Shown here piece after piece: positions 46,570 to 57,351 of a stretch of 64,000 bases of DNA (position 1 is its first letter; each line of letters opens with the position of its first letter). The position numbers and the translations under genes were made by a program. The notes beneath the pieces were generated by a model, which saw only the letters and a program-made list of their open reading frames with translations, made no database searches and had not been told where the DNA came from. The stretch comes from Flammula alnicola (Eukaryota; Basidiomycota; Agaricomycetes; Agaricales; Strophariaceae): contig JADNRV010000019.1 of NCBI GenBank assembly GCA_015499995.1, forward strand, positions 186,001 to 250,000, given 5' to 3'.

Positions 46570-47600
46570 TTGGACCAGCTGGTGGATACCCTTACAGTAG
46601 ATACGGACAGAGCAACCTTATGCTCGGTTTCGCTATCTTCAAAGATATTTTGCCTGCAAGGACAACGTGAGCGCATTCTATTCAAGAGGATAACCAGCCT
46701 GGCTGACGCAAACGTCCACATCACATTTCTCACTACAACCATCGGATCTGAGCATCTTGCGGCTCTTGTTCAAACTTACCACCAGGAGAGCATCGCCGAG
46801 CTAGGGTAGAATCAACTGTGGTATCAATTGAGCACTGCCTGGCCTTGGAGAAATAAAAAATCTCAAACACCACAAGTTCCGCGCTCGCGGTGGGGTTCCT
46901 TCAGCCCAGATCTTGCGTGGATGCACTTTTCAACTGGAAAGTGTGTATTGGGGCAGCAATTCACTGGAGTTAGCGGATAATTTTCTTCCTTCCAATGCTA
47001 TATCACCCAGCTGCGAGTTAAGATACCCCGGTTTCGATTCTCCCTTCTATGTGTCCGCTAACTCGTTTTGAAGGAGACCGTAGGGCAATAGAACTTCTAT
47101 TCCTCGTTGGACGAAAAATCAGGGCACTTGCGTAGATACCTGAACTCGACGACTCAATAAATAAATTCGCTTAATCATTTATCAAGTACCTTCAAGCGCT
47201 TTCGTATGGAGGCTTCGAGCGTCCCTACCTCCGACTTATTGTCGGCCATCTCCAATCTCTTGAAGTGTTAGAGTTAATTCAAGGTCCTGGATTCGACGGA
47301 AGTACTTGCAGTAGATTACAATACCTCGACCGCTCACTAACCTTATAAATTTCTAGGATTTTTTGCTCCTTGGCCAAATATACAATCTGCGCGTCCTCGT
47401 TTTGTCTTTTCAAGGGGATCCAGCCAGCTTTACGGTTTTCCTATCAAGGACCACGCAAAGATTATGGAACGTACATTTCAAGCGTGCAGACACTTGCGAT
47501 ATATCGATATCGCCTATAATGCCTCGCAGTATACCGATGGACCTGCACCTCGATGGAAAGTCCCTGCCACTAACCCGAAAGGTTTGAATACCCAGCTATA
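46570..47600 (+). pseudogene. Degraded family A F-box gene
   Basis: Successive frames match family A features in order: VDTDRATLCSVSLSSKIF and ILFKRITSLADANVHITFLT (46600-46740), LVQTYHQES, then GCTFQLESVYWGSN (about 46925), FEGDRRAIELLFLVGRK (about 47070), ALSYGGFERPYLRLIVGHLQ (about 47196-47255) and a C-terminal VLVLSFQGDPASFT region (about 47390). The frame changes and stops between blocks rule out one product. Compare GCSFQLESFDC and RTLSYGGSFKRPRLELIVGH in the intact gene at 23937. Confidence 0.75.
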
Positions 47601-47992
47601 CACTCTTGGTGGAATCTCAACTGGTCCCCATCATTCGTCCCGGTCCAGGATGTACGATAGGATATACTCTCACCATTTTTAGATGGCACCGGAAATGCCC
47701 GCCGACGTATGTAGAGTAGCGCTGGGCTGACCACTACGCGCGGTATCCCTCGCGGTACGATAACTACTGTAAACCTAATCCATTTTCATTCGAACATGCA
47801 GAGACTTACCTGCCAACGAAGTACCTCTGCTAACCACATCGGATGCGATGCTCCCTCTTATCAAAATCATCCGAGACAATAGGGTTTGACAATTCATGAT
47901 ACAAATACATTTCATTGATGACGGGTAACGAACGAAAACCTTCTCTTTAAGCTGCAATTCTTGAATTACCACCATCCAGGTCAAGTCCATGC

Positions 47993-50900
47993 TCACTTCG
48001 TCACGACAGTGGCCATCTTCTTGTGGAATTGATGAACAGCGTGGTTCCAACTCTTGATGGTTCCGGGCGTCATACTTCCGTATTTGTTGTGCAACAGAGG
48101 AGCGTCAGCAGAAGCTTCCGAAGCGACGTTCAAAGCATCTGAATCGACGTAGAGATTGCCGGTAAGTGTGATAGTGCCCTTCGTCACGATTTCCTTAACG
48201 TTCTCGATTGGTACAGGATCCATCGTCGACGCGGGGTAAGGGTCTTTGTAGACTACGACTTGCAGAGTCTTGCCGACGTTGAAGAAGAAGTTGGCGTCGA
48301 TCTTGAGGTTCTCCATGAGAGGGAAAGGTTGCATAGAAGCCTCGTGCACGTTCTGGGCAACAACGATGAGACCTTTTGCCAGGTCGTCTGCCCTCAGATC
48401 CTTGTCGAATTCGCACTGGATTTCGCCAGCGCTGAGATTGATGTTCGGCACCACGAGAATGACATGGTCAAGGTGCATCTGCTCCGGCGTCCCATACAGT
48501 AGAACGGCATGAGGGAAGGATACGAGGCTTCAAGGTCCTCGGTCATGAGAGATCGCTTCTTGACCACTTTTATGTTCGTGATCTTGACTTTATGCTCGGT
48601 GCGTCTAATTCATATAAGGATGAGTGGAGTAAAAACTTTGCGAGTTGGGATCCTACCTGCGTCCGACGGTGACTTTCCCCTCGAAGGAACTTCCATCGAC
48701 TATGTCGTCGAGAAGCATTGGCCGAGAATTGTGGATGATCAACGCGTGTACTTTCTCGTGGGCGTGCCTGATAGCGGGTAAACCTCCTTCGAGATCGACG
48801 GAAAGGATAATTTGGCGGCGACCGCTAGCCATGTGGATTGTTGGCGTATGAACGAGGAAGCATTTCTCACCAGAGCCATGGAGGAGGAAGGTGTGGATGC
48901 CGGGCTTGATCTCATTGCGAATACGGGCATTCTGTGGACGAGAAATATCAGCAAACAGCTATCTCCGAATTCATAACAAATCCTACCTTGACTTCCTCTT
49001 CAAGAACTTTCTGGAATACATCCGCCATCTTGCCCACGAAGTCGTTCACGGTTGTAAATGGCGACATGACAACGTTACGAAGGACGACGAGGTCTTGGTT
49101 TCCCACCAGCCCCATCCTCCTCTTCATCTCCGTGGCGCAGACGCCATAATCGGCCTGTTTAAAGGTAGTCGAAGTCAAGTAGAATGGAATGGATAGAGGA
49201 TCTTCTTCAGCACTAGTGACGGAGAGCCTTTCGAAGATGCGGCGGTTGAGCCAATTCGCTTCCTCGATATCTGTATTCAGGGTTCCGTCGAGGTAGCGGA
49301 AGTTGCAGGCGAAAACGTTGATGTTCAAATCAGATCCAAGCTGATTCAACAACTCCATGGCCTCCGGGTTGTGGTATAACTCGGTGTTCGATTTGTACAG
49401 GATATTCTTACGAATGAACTCTTTCTGTTCCTCGATCTTCTTGGGATCCGGCGATGGCTCGAGCTCCGCTGGAATGGGGTTGAATGGAACGACGACAAAG
49501 CTGGTGTCGTCAGTCGACATGGCCGACCAATGACTTGCATACTGTACACATGAAGTCATTTGCATGTCAGCTGTAACGGCGCTGACAATGACAGTATGAA
49601 GCTCACCCGACGGCAGGTGTACATTGCCTGGCCTAATAATGATCCATGGCCAGAAGGCGTCAAACCAATGGTTTCGTGTGCCATGAAGACGGCCGCAGCG
49701 GCAGCTCCGGGTTGCTATGCGGAAATCAGTATTTGATACGTGCAGAAGCAAGTGGCGCACTCGCCTTCCCTCGACGCCATAGACGCCAATGCTCTCGCCT
49801 TCAGACCCTTGGTGGAGGTAAGGCGCTGACCACGTTAGAAGATATCTCATCCTTCCATCCCGATAACACAGCGCGCCTGCGGGATATGGGATGTAACCAG
49901 CTTTGTGAGGATCAACGGTGATAGAATCTGCAAACTTGAGATGTGCGAGCTGTCGAGCAGTGTCCTTCCGCAGACCGACATGGGGGACGAATGTTCCAGG
50001 TGCATCAGCCTTCGGAATGCCACTTCTCTTCGACCATATGTCTCCTTCGGCAGCATGGTCGCAAAGTAACCACCCCAGGCGGCATCCGCATGCACGACGA
50101 AAGACATACCCTTCGCGTTGTACTTCTCACGTAGCTGGATTATGTCCTCAATACGGTCAACGCCGCCTTCCTCGGTAGTGCCGATGACGGCGACCACCTG
50201 ATAGACAGCCCGTTTCTCGTCTAAGCATTTTTGAAGGATTTTGTCGAGTTCGACTGTATCCATGCGTGCGAACTTGTCAACTGCGACGTTGAGCAGATTG
50301 TCGGAGCCAATGCCGAGAACAGCTGCATTTTTTCCGTCAGTGTGTGGCCTAACCCTTCAAAAAAATGAGTAATATGTACCTGCAGCTTTGGGCCAGGAAT
50401 AGTGGTTCGTGCTGGGTGACAAAATAACCGGCTGCGCGTCAATTCCCCATTTCTGCATCAGGGTATCCTTGTTGATAGATTGGATGATGTACTTCGACAT
50501 GACACTGTCGAGGAATTCGGGCGAAATACGATATTCGGAGTGGAGGCGATCCGGCATATCCAAGATGGTCTCGACCTTCAGGTTCAGAAGCTCCCAGGCG
50601 GTGCAATCCTTCAGGAGCTTGGTCTCGCCTGTGCATGTCTTGACAGCAAAGCTGTCGCGGATGAAGGCGAGTTCAGCACCTTCAGCTGACGCATCCCGAA
50701 GCGAGAGAGGATAAAACTTGAGATTGCGAGCTAGAGAAAAGATAATTAATGATACAGAAACATACGTGGGATGAGGACATCACGTACCAGCCCTAGCAAA
50801 AAATTGTTAATAAAGAATTAAAGAACGCGCATCGAAAAATGACACCCACCACATAGATTCCAGGTTCGCGACAGTCCCACCGGATGCGATATGTCCCCAA

Positions 50901-51456
50901 CCAACGGGCGCATCTGTGCCCTCCAACCTATTGTAGCCCATCATTTCGCAAAGCTGAAGACCACATTCCAACTCAAGAAGCGTCGTTAAAGGACTAGCCT
51001 CGAAAGCGACATTATTGGGGTTAAAAAACATAGTAGAAATGTAGCCAAGAATAGCTGGTAAGCTCTGGTCAACAGACATGTGCGCGCTGTAGCGAGGCGA
51101 ATAGAAAGGGATGGATTTCTGGCCGAGAACGGTCAGCAACTCGGTCAGGTTGGACGAGATTATCTCCGTCATCTGGACAAAGGCTTTCGACTCTTGAACG
51201 CTGGTGGTAATCGTTGCCTATACAGAAAAATCGACATGAGTGAAATTCAGATAATTCAAGATCGCGGACTCGCTTCATCTTCCGGAAAGTACGCATCACG
51301 CGCGGCCTTTTGCTGGGCGACGATTGTATTAAACCAAGAATGAAGAAATTCAGCGTTTTCGCCTTTAGGTCCTAGGAACAGAGCTGAGATACGCTCATGA
51401 TCAGCGCTGGAGGGGATGCGAAAGTGAGGATATTTGTGAGTGGGCAGTGAAGACAT
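47993..51456 (-). CDS. PLP-dependent group II decarboxylase with C-terminal appendage
   Basis: The start at 51456 gives MSSLPTHKYPHFRIPSSADH. The N-terminal two thirds is a pyridoxal-phosphate decarboxylase fold of the glutamate/aromatic amino acid type: SPRYSAHMSVDQSLPAILGY, GHIASGGTVANLESMWW, SFVVHADAAWGGYFAT with the PLP-contacting Asp, and the Schiff-base Lys in ITVDPHKAGYIPYP. Many short introns interrupt it. A long C-terminal part follows (FVVVPFNPIPAEL; ANWLNRRIFERLS), then a beta-rich appendage (GIHTFLLHGSGEKCFLVHT; SSFEGKVTVGRR), ending MATVVTK at 47993. Noncanonical aromatic amino acid decarboxylases of mushrooms have such an appendage, and this may be one. Substrate specificity is not decidable here. 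Cytosolic. Confidence 0.85.
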
Positions 51457-53552
51457 TGCAGCCGAGGATGTCGAAGAAGTTCAAGTTGTAAGAAACGAAG
51501 TCGAGCACTTGAACCTTTTATACCAATTGCGCATCGCAATATTTCTATTACACGATGTGAGATCCAGGCCTTAGGATGAATTGCTGGGCCGATTGAGCCG
51601 CTCAGTTGTGACGGAGTCTAGATCGATCACAGAGCAGAATTAGCACATTGACATTTAAAATGGTGACTGGTGAAGCTGAAGCTTTGAAGTCTGAAATAAT
51701 GTCACGATCACGAAGATACCCCTTAATGATGACTGACCATAAGCCAGAAACCGAGGAGAAGAAAGAGTCAAAGGCCCACCTGACAGAACTGCGGGCTTCG
51801 ATAGTGATTAGAAAGTCGATGCTGGAAAACGGGGTCCTTTCCCTGGAATCTTTCGAGCATATCAGTTATGAATCTCTGTCTGAAGCTGACAATTTAACTT
51901 AATCTGCGGTTCGAATACCCACTGGCTTGAGACTGACATACGAAAATCTCCACAGGTTCACTTTGTATGGCTGTCACGAGGACCGATTTCGACGCCTTGA
52001 TATCGCGGATCCTTTGATTGCAAAGCAGATTTAGAATTAGGCTCAGGAAGGCACCACCTATATCTGTCATCACGATCGTACAAAGAACTGCGGGAAATTA
52101 TAACTAGCTTTGTGGAGAAACTGTATTGACGGTTCGAATTTTCGATGCTGGAAAGTGTGGGGATCTGGGTGGAACGCCCCAGAAGGTTTCACTAAACGCG
52201 TTCAAAGCCGAGGATTCACAATGTAAAACCCAAGAAACTAGCCACTCATGTATCTAATCCGAAATCGAGATGGACGTCTTATCAGCGAGATGTGCCTGAG
52301 AGAGTTTACTCACCTGGAGGAATGCCTTTTCGCATTGGCCACTGGATTTGAATGTCTCATCAGAGATTCGCCGGAGACCCAGCGAGCCCTAACATGTCGT
52401 GAAATTTTAATTCAGAGTTGTTACGAGAACGGCGGACATCCGCCTTGTAGTCTTGTGTATCGTAGGCCTTTTTAGAAAGCTTTCTCTATAAAGATTATCG
52501 TTATCCGCAGTCTTCTAGAAAGAGTATTCAATACTTACAGCCACATGTATATAACATGTATATAGTCTCGCTACCGATGCTATAATACCTTTGCTGCACT
52601 CTGAGTCGGTTCAGGCCCCAATGCACCAAGGTACTGGGACGGATTGCCGATTTGACTTTCTTCAATGACATGCGTGTCCAAAATTCTCTTCTCTGTTTGA
52701 ACCCCATTTTGTGGCCACTGCTGATGTCACATTACTTGTTCGCTTTGAAGATGTGGTGGTGGTAAGGAAGAAAACTATACCTGCATCACACTTCATTAGA
52801 AACATTTACCAGCGATGTGTCGCGTCATTCCGCAACCTCCAACGTCTTGATGGAGATCGAGTATCCAAGAGCCGACATGTTCTCCTGTCAGCATGCAAGC
52901 CTTTAACTTTAACTTGGATCAAACTTATTTACCAGATGCAAGGCCTGATAGTATTGATTGGGTTTGTTGCGGCTTATCAAGACGTTCAACACTCCTGTGT
53001 CCTTTCCATATGACACAAGAACACGCGGCATCGAATCGGAATCTGAGAACGCACGGTCTTAAGCTCGGCCAATGAGATATCATCGAAAATATAGAATCAC
53101 TCGGAAGTGCACTCACGAGGCGTCTTTGACGAGTTGACGAGACCGTCGAGACGTGACACATAAAAATGACTGAGTAGGATGCAACCTTCATTTCGGCGGA
53201 TATGGGTGTTTTGAGCTCAAAAAGATGCATATTCGCTCCAAGGAAATGAATTTCTGGAAGAATTCGTGAACAGGATGCGACGAACAAGAACGGATAGTGA
53301 CAAGATAGTGAGTGCAGGTGTGGAAATTGAGCGCAGATCATGAATGTGTTTACCAACGTTTGTCAGCTCCTTCCGGACAGAACGGTGGCCGAGCTGACGA
53401 GTTACCTCAGAGTTTCGCTTGCCCACACTGACAGTGACACCCTTATATATGTCCCTTCTCCAATTTCAATCCAAGTCAGCTGTGCCAGGAAGACAAGCCG
53501 CTCTTGTTCCTCGACTGATTCTCTGTCCACTCTTTCTGACCTATCTCTTGCA
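51457..53552. other. Long intergenic region without recognised genes
   Basis: Upstream of the decarboxylase. Short frames at 51648-51902 (Lys/Glu-rich), 52248-52475 and 52711-53013 have no domain, start context or splice partner that convinces me. Confidence 0.4.
51516..51522 (-). promoter_or_regulatory. TATA box of the decarboxylase gene
   Basis: TATAAAA on the minus strand about 60 bp upstream of the ATG at 51456. Confidence 0.55.
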
Positions 53553-53554
53553 TA

Positions 53555-53817
53555 CTGTACCATTTCGTTCAATTCGGCAGGCCCCGTGATGCGTGACGGC
53601 CCTGCCGAAATTTTAGTTTCGGCACCTTCGAAAATTTGCCGTGACATGCCAAAAAATTTCGGCAGTATAGCGCCGCAGGCGGCGAAAAATTTCTACATTT
53701 AGCAGGTGCCACCAAATGGTTTCGGCACCCGCCAAAAATCGCCGTGACGTCACGAAATTTTGGGCGGTCCAACGGTCCCAGTGACGCGTGACTGCCGAAT
53801 TGAACGAAATGGTACAG
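53555..53817. mobile_element. MITE-like element C, 263 bp, TA target duplication
   Basis: Perfect 26-bp terminal inverted repeats starting CTGTACCATTTCGTTCAATT, flanked by TA (53553-53554 and 53818-53819). It has no coding capacity. A hairpin CGCCGC-AG-GCGGCG lies at the exact centre (53671-53684). A GTGATGCGTGAC box lies 31 bp from the left end (53586-53597) and GTGACGCGTGAC lies 25 bp from the right end (53781-53792). It is the best preserved of the three related elements and sits 200 bp from the two-gene transposon. Confidence 0.88.
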
Positions 53818-54017
53818 TATCTTGGCACACCATTTTTATTTTTGAATCTATATACATCGATCTCAATATAACAGAACGCAATCACAAATCACACAATGTC
53901 ATACACCGATGATATACTTAATATTGGGGATAGGGCAATGGCCCTGCGTGGCCATGCCACCCGTGCAACACACAAGCAAGGTTAAACGATTGTATATTCG
54001 AGTAGCGACGGCCATAC

Positions 54018-54068
54018 TTATTGCTATTTTCGAAAATGATGACATTTCGAAAAAGAAAAGTTTCAAGT
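54018..54068 (+). repeat. Left terminal inverted repeat (51 bp)
   Basis: Reverse complement of 56804-56854 with no mismatch by eye. Ends inward with TTTCAAGT. Confidence 0.9.
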
Positions 54069-54192
54069 GCTGACCTAAGTTTGAGCTGCTAGGGTGACGA
54101 GATGTCACACAGGCTCTTGAATTCGCGCTCTATCCTTGTTGCATCCTCAACGCTCCATTGTCGTCTAATTGCTGAATGTTGAACAGTGAAAC

Positions 54193-55208
54193 ATGGTATA
54201 CAGAAAGATCAGTGATGATCTCAAGGAAGCGGCTTTGCGACTGGACGCTCGTGGCCGTGATAATGTCTATGATATAGCTGCGATTACAGGGATCTCAATC
54301 CGCACGTTCTATCGTGCTCGTCGGCGAAAGCTACAAACCGGCAGTGTTGCCAAGGCAGAAGTTATTGGTCGTGGCCGACCAAGGGCGCTTCTCCGACATG
54401 ACTGCGACTATCTTCTACGACTGGCACGCCACAAGCCCACTCTTTTCCTCGACGAATATTCTCGACGCTTGGAACGGTTCCGTGCGCTGTCTGTCTCCTT
54501 GGCCACTATCCATCGAAGCCTTGAACGGGCTGGGCTCAATGTCAAGCATGTTCAAAAGCTCGCTGCTGAAAGGGACCCCTTTTTATGTGCTGATTTCATC
54601 CGCCGTATTGGTCAATATCCTGCCAACTACCTCCTTCCGATTGATGAGGTTTCGAAGGATGACCGCACATACACCCGGCTATGGGGTAGAGCACCTATTG
54701 GGAAGCGGGTTGAACAGCATGACCCTTTTGTTCGCCGACGCAGGTATTCTATGATCGCAGCCCTGGCTCTTGATGAAGGGATTGTTGCGTCAAGGGTTCT
54801 TGAAGGATCGTTCAAGCATGATACATTCCTCGAATATCTCCGTGACGATGTGGTATGTAACCTATATCCTTCAGCAGTAAAAATTCTAATACTTTATCTC
54901 AGCTCCCTCTTACAACTCCCTTCCCTGGGCCCCGTAGTGTGCTTCTTCTCGACAATGCCCGAATTCATCACTCCGAGGAGGTCACAGCCTTGGTTCACAG
55001 CTTTGGCTGTATTATCGAATACCTACCTCCATATTCTCCAGACTTCCAACCAATCGAGCTCGCTTTTTCAGTCATCAAGTCACATCTTCGACGCTGCGGG
55101 CTCTCATTCTATACGTACAATTCCCATTACTATGAGTTGTATAAAGCTTGTGAAGAGATCACACCAGAGATGACGTGGGGATTTTTTCGACACACGGGTT
55201 ATATATGA
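54193..55208 (+). CDS. IS630/Tc1-type DD34E transposase (321 aa)
   Basis: Exons 54193-54852 and 54903-55208, with a 50-nt intron (GTATGT...TCAG), give 321 residues. The N-terminus carries a helix-turn-helix (DIAAITGISIRTFYRARRRK) followed by a basic GRGRPR hook and a second winged-helix-like part (LSVSLATIHRSLERAGLNVK). The catalytic core is DDE_3-like: first Asp in YLLPIDEVSKDD with a following RLWGRAPIG, second Asp in VLLLDNARIHH (about residue 237), Glu in LPPYSPDFQPIELAFSVIK (about 272), 34 residues apart. No stops or frameshifts are present, so the enzyme may be active. It acts on the surrounding TIRs. Its 3' end converges on the accessory gene. Confidence 0.92.
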
Positions 55209-55297
55209 TTGATACTGTACACAAACTGTCCGTAGGTATCATTTCCGAAGCAAAGAGCAAGTGATAGTCAGCATGAAGGCAGTAAATGAGTAGTAAG

Positions 55298-56680
55298 CTA
55301 GGCTGGATTTGCAAGAGCGTGAGTCCATCGGAGCTGTGCGTCACGAACAGAGGCCAGCTCTCCAATTGACAGTCTTCCTTCGCCTCGAAGATCAGTATCA
55401 GAAATAAGCCGGAGGACATGTGGTCCGGCAATTTGTATAGCGTCAAGTTTTCCTCTGATTTCCTCTGAGAGCTCGTAACGATGACAGAAGCTGTCCAATT
55501 TCATAGGCGGTGGAGGAACGCGATGGCGCGGCGAGTTTGCCGGAGCAGCTGTAGCAGGATTTACTGGAGCTAGAGGAGGCGCATTCGGAGCTCGGAAAAC
55601 ATCTGCAAATCCAGGAAAGTTGACAGTGATGGCAGGAGCAACAGCGTCACGGTTTTGTGCTAATCGACGCTTGGCGAGCAATGCAACATCATCTATATTG
55701 TGTTTATTAGTCGGGTCAAACATCTTGGCATTTGGCGGGTTTTCTTGGTCGACTCCTTCGATCTTCCCATCCTAAAGCAATGACAGTGTTAGTGACTGGA
55801 GGACAATATATATATAGGGCATGGATACAACAATTGCGGCTGCCCAGGTACGTAAATGCATATGCGTTAGGTGAATATGTTCTGCATTCGCACCCGCAAC
55901 ATAGCAGGGTGTCTTCCCACACTGCCTGTCTTCACAACGGTGACGGCGTTCGAGCTCTTGTATAATTTTCGCCTGCGCAGTCTCTTCTTTCGAAGGTAGA
56001 CTGGTCTAGACAAGTTCAGGGAATACATATGAGTCAAAATGCACCTAAAAATGTACCGTACCTTTTGTTTCTTTCGAGATCCTGTCGCTTCTTCATGTTC
56101 AGCCTCCTCCTCAGAATTATCGTCCCCATTTCCAGTCTATATCAAGGAATTATAAGGTGAAGAACCAAGAGAAATCAAAGCGACAGACCTTGTTCTCAAC
56201 AACATAGAGCTTCACCTCAAAAGGAGACTTGTTTGAAGCCTCTTCTACCATTTGCTTGTAGTCTTTCTCATTAACGACGACAACCTGGTCAGTTACACGT
56301 CGCGGAATGGTATAGGACAGAGAGAACGAATCGGCGTCATCGAGTTCCTGGCCTTGAAAAAGCCATGAGCATTCAAAAAGGTCCTCGCGCTTGAGGGACG
56401 TCAGGGCTTTGATCAAAAAGTCGCGCAAAGGAACATCTTCGTGGAAATGATCAATCCTCGTCATGACGGGTGGCTTTGCATTGGCCCTGCGCTTCTTCCC
56501 AGGTTCCAGAGGTGCAATGAGGGGCGTGAAAAGAAGAGTCATCTTGATGCCTTTGCCATTGTTGTAAAGGCTGGGACCCCCTGCAAGCCTAATGTGTTAG
56601 CAATTTCGTGCACAAGCTCAGTACCTACAGCCTTCATTCTCCTCTTCTGAGTCTTCATGGTCAGTGTCATAATCAGGCAT
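55298..56680 (-). CDS. Transposon accessory protein (388 aa): PB1-like, Cys/His cluster, SAM-like
   Basis: Five exons (56629-56680, 56189-56580, 56062-56136, 55832-56005, 55298-55771) with 48-60 nt introns join in frame over 1167 nt. The N-terminus is acidic (MPDYDTDHEDSEEENEGW), then WGPSLYNNGKGIKMTLLF. About residues 60-145 look like a ubiquitin/PB1-type fold (MTRIDHFHEDVPLRDFLIKA; FSLSYTIPRRVTDQ; FEVKLYVVEN). A Lys/Glu-rich linker follows, then a potential zinc site, HRCEDRQCGKTPC plus EHIHLTHMHLRTW. A Pro/Ala-rich stretch precedes a C-terminal helical segment (MKLDSFCHRYELSEEIRGKL; LISDTDLRGEGRLSIGELAS) resembling a SAM domain. Its place inside the TIRs, convergent to the transposase, suggests a role in transposition or its control. 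Fold assignments are by eye. Confidence 0.8.
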
Positions 56681-56803
56681 GGTTTGTGGGCAGTAGTAAG
56701 ATCAAATTGCGAAGGAGGATGTACTCTGAAAGACGGAATCGACGCGCTGGGTTGACTGGAGGCGTCACAGAATGTGACTTCTCACGGTCTAACAGCCAAC
56801 ACA

Positions 56804-56854
56804 ACTTGAAACTTTTCTTTTTCGAAATGTCATCATTTTCGAAAATAGCAATAA
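56804..56854 (-). repeat. Right terminal inverted repeat (51 bp)
   Basis: Inverted copy of 54018-54068, ending GCAATAA before the flanking TAC. Confidence 0.9.
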
Positions 56855-57149
56855 TACGATAACGCAGTCCGACCTCTGCCGGCGATCCCACTTCTACAAT
56901 GTCTCAAACATCCGCCGCCGCCAGGTATGATCCTGAATCCGGTACCAGTGACAAAGACCAGCTCAGGGTATGCCACATTCGCTCATGAGAAATGCAACCC
57001 CAACCCAGACTTTTCAGCTGAAACGTGCATCTCCGCAAAATCTGGGCTGAAGGTGCTCTCGTGTCCGCGGGACGTGAGGTGTTTGAGATTTTTCATTTCT
57101 CAGTGCATTACTGGTGCCAAAATTAGTTCTGGTCTAGGTCTGCGATGCC

Positions 57150-57351
57150 CTCTGAAGAGTACGCTTCAACAAGCCGCGGCCGTGCAAGGCGCTGAGATCC
57201 GATGAAATTGTAGCGAGAAATGTGAGGTGGGTTTTTGCGTCTGCCAAGCCGGTTGTAACATCCTTGATGATAACAAAACTGTGCACAGCGCTGCTCTTTC
57301 CGTCTCCAGGTACTCTAGAATTGATCGAATGAGTTCGAGAGGGAAGATCAT
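57150..57351 (-). pseudogene. Family A F-box fragment
   Basis: From 57351 the frame reads MIFPLELIRSILEYLETERA and LCTVLLSSRML, an F-box start like those of the genes at 22116 and 23937. It then shifts frame to TGLADAKTHLTFLATISSDL, which corresponds to SLADANVHITFLTTTI in the 46570 relic. About 15 residues are missing at the join, and nothing of the repeat region follows. An isolated relic 300 bp from the transposon. Confidence 0.65.

Larger units (their letters stand above)
54018..56854. mobile_element. Complete two-gene DNA transposon with 51-bp TIRs
   Basis: Termini at 54018-54068 and 56804-56854 are 51-bp inverted repeats that I read as identical, beginning TTATTGCTATTTTCGAAAAT. TAC flanks both ends (54015-54017 and 56855-56857), giving either a TAC duplication or, if one extra base belongs to the element, a TA duplication as in IS630/Tc1. 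Between them lie a plus-strand transposase (54193-55208) and a minus-strand accessory gene (55298-56680), convergent with an 89-bp gap. Both are open and normally spliced. 15-bp palindromes built from GTGAC lie 76 bp in from each end (54094-54108 and 56764-56778). Identical TIRs and intact genes suggest recent activity. Confidence 0.9.

Noticed and set aside
51900..51930. GGTTCGAATACCC resembling a tRNA B box
   Set aside because: No matching A box, acceptor stem or cloverleaf could be drawn around it.
55210..55225. GATACTGTACAC just after the transposase stop, resembling MITE ends
   Set aside because: No inverted partner at a suitable distance and only about 8 matching bases, so coincidence is more likely.
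54018..56854. Classification of the transposon as PIF/Harbinger from the 3-bp flank
   Set aside because: The transposase has IS630/Tc1-type DD34E motifs. The TAC flank is compatible with a TA duplication plus one base.
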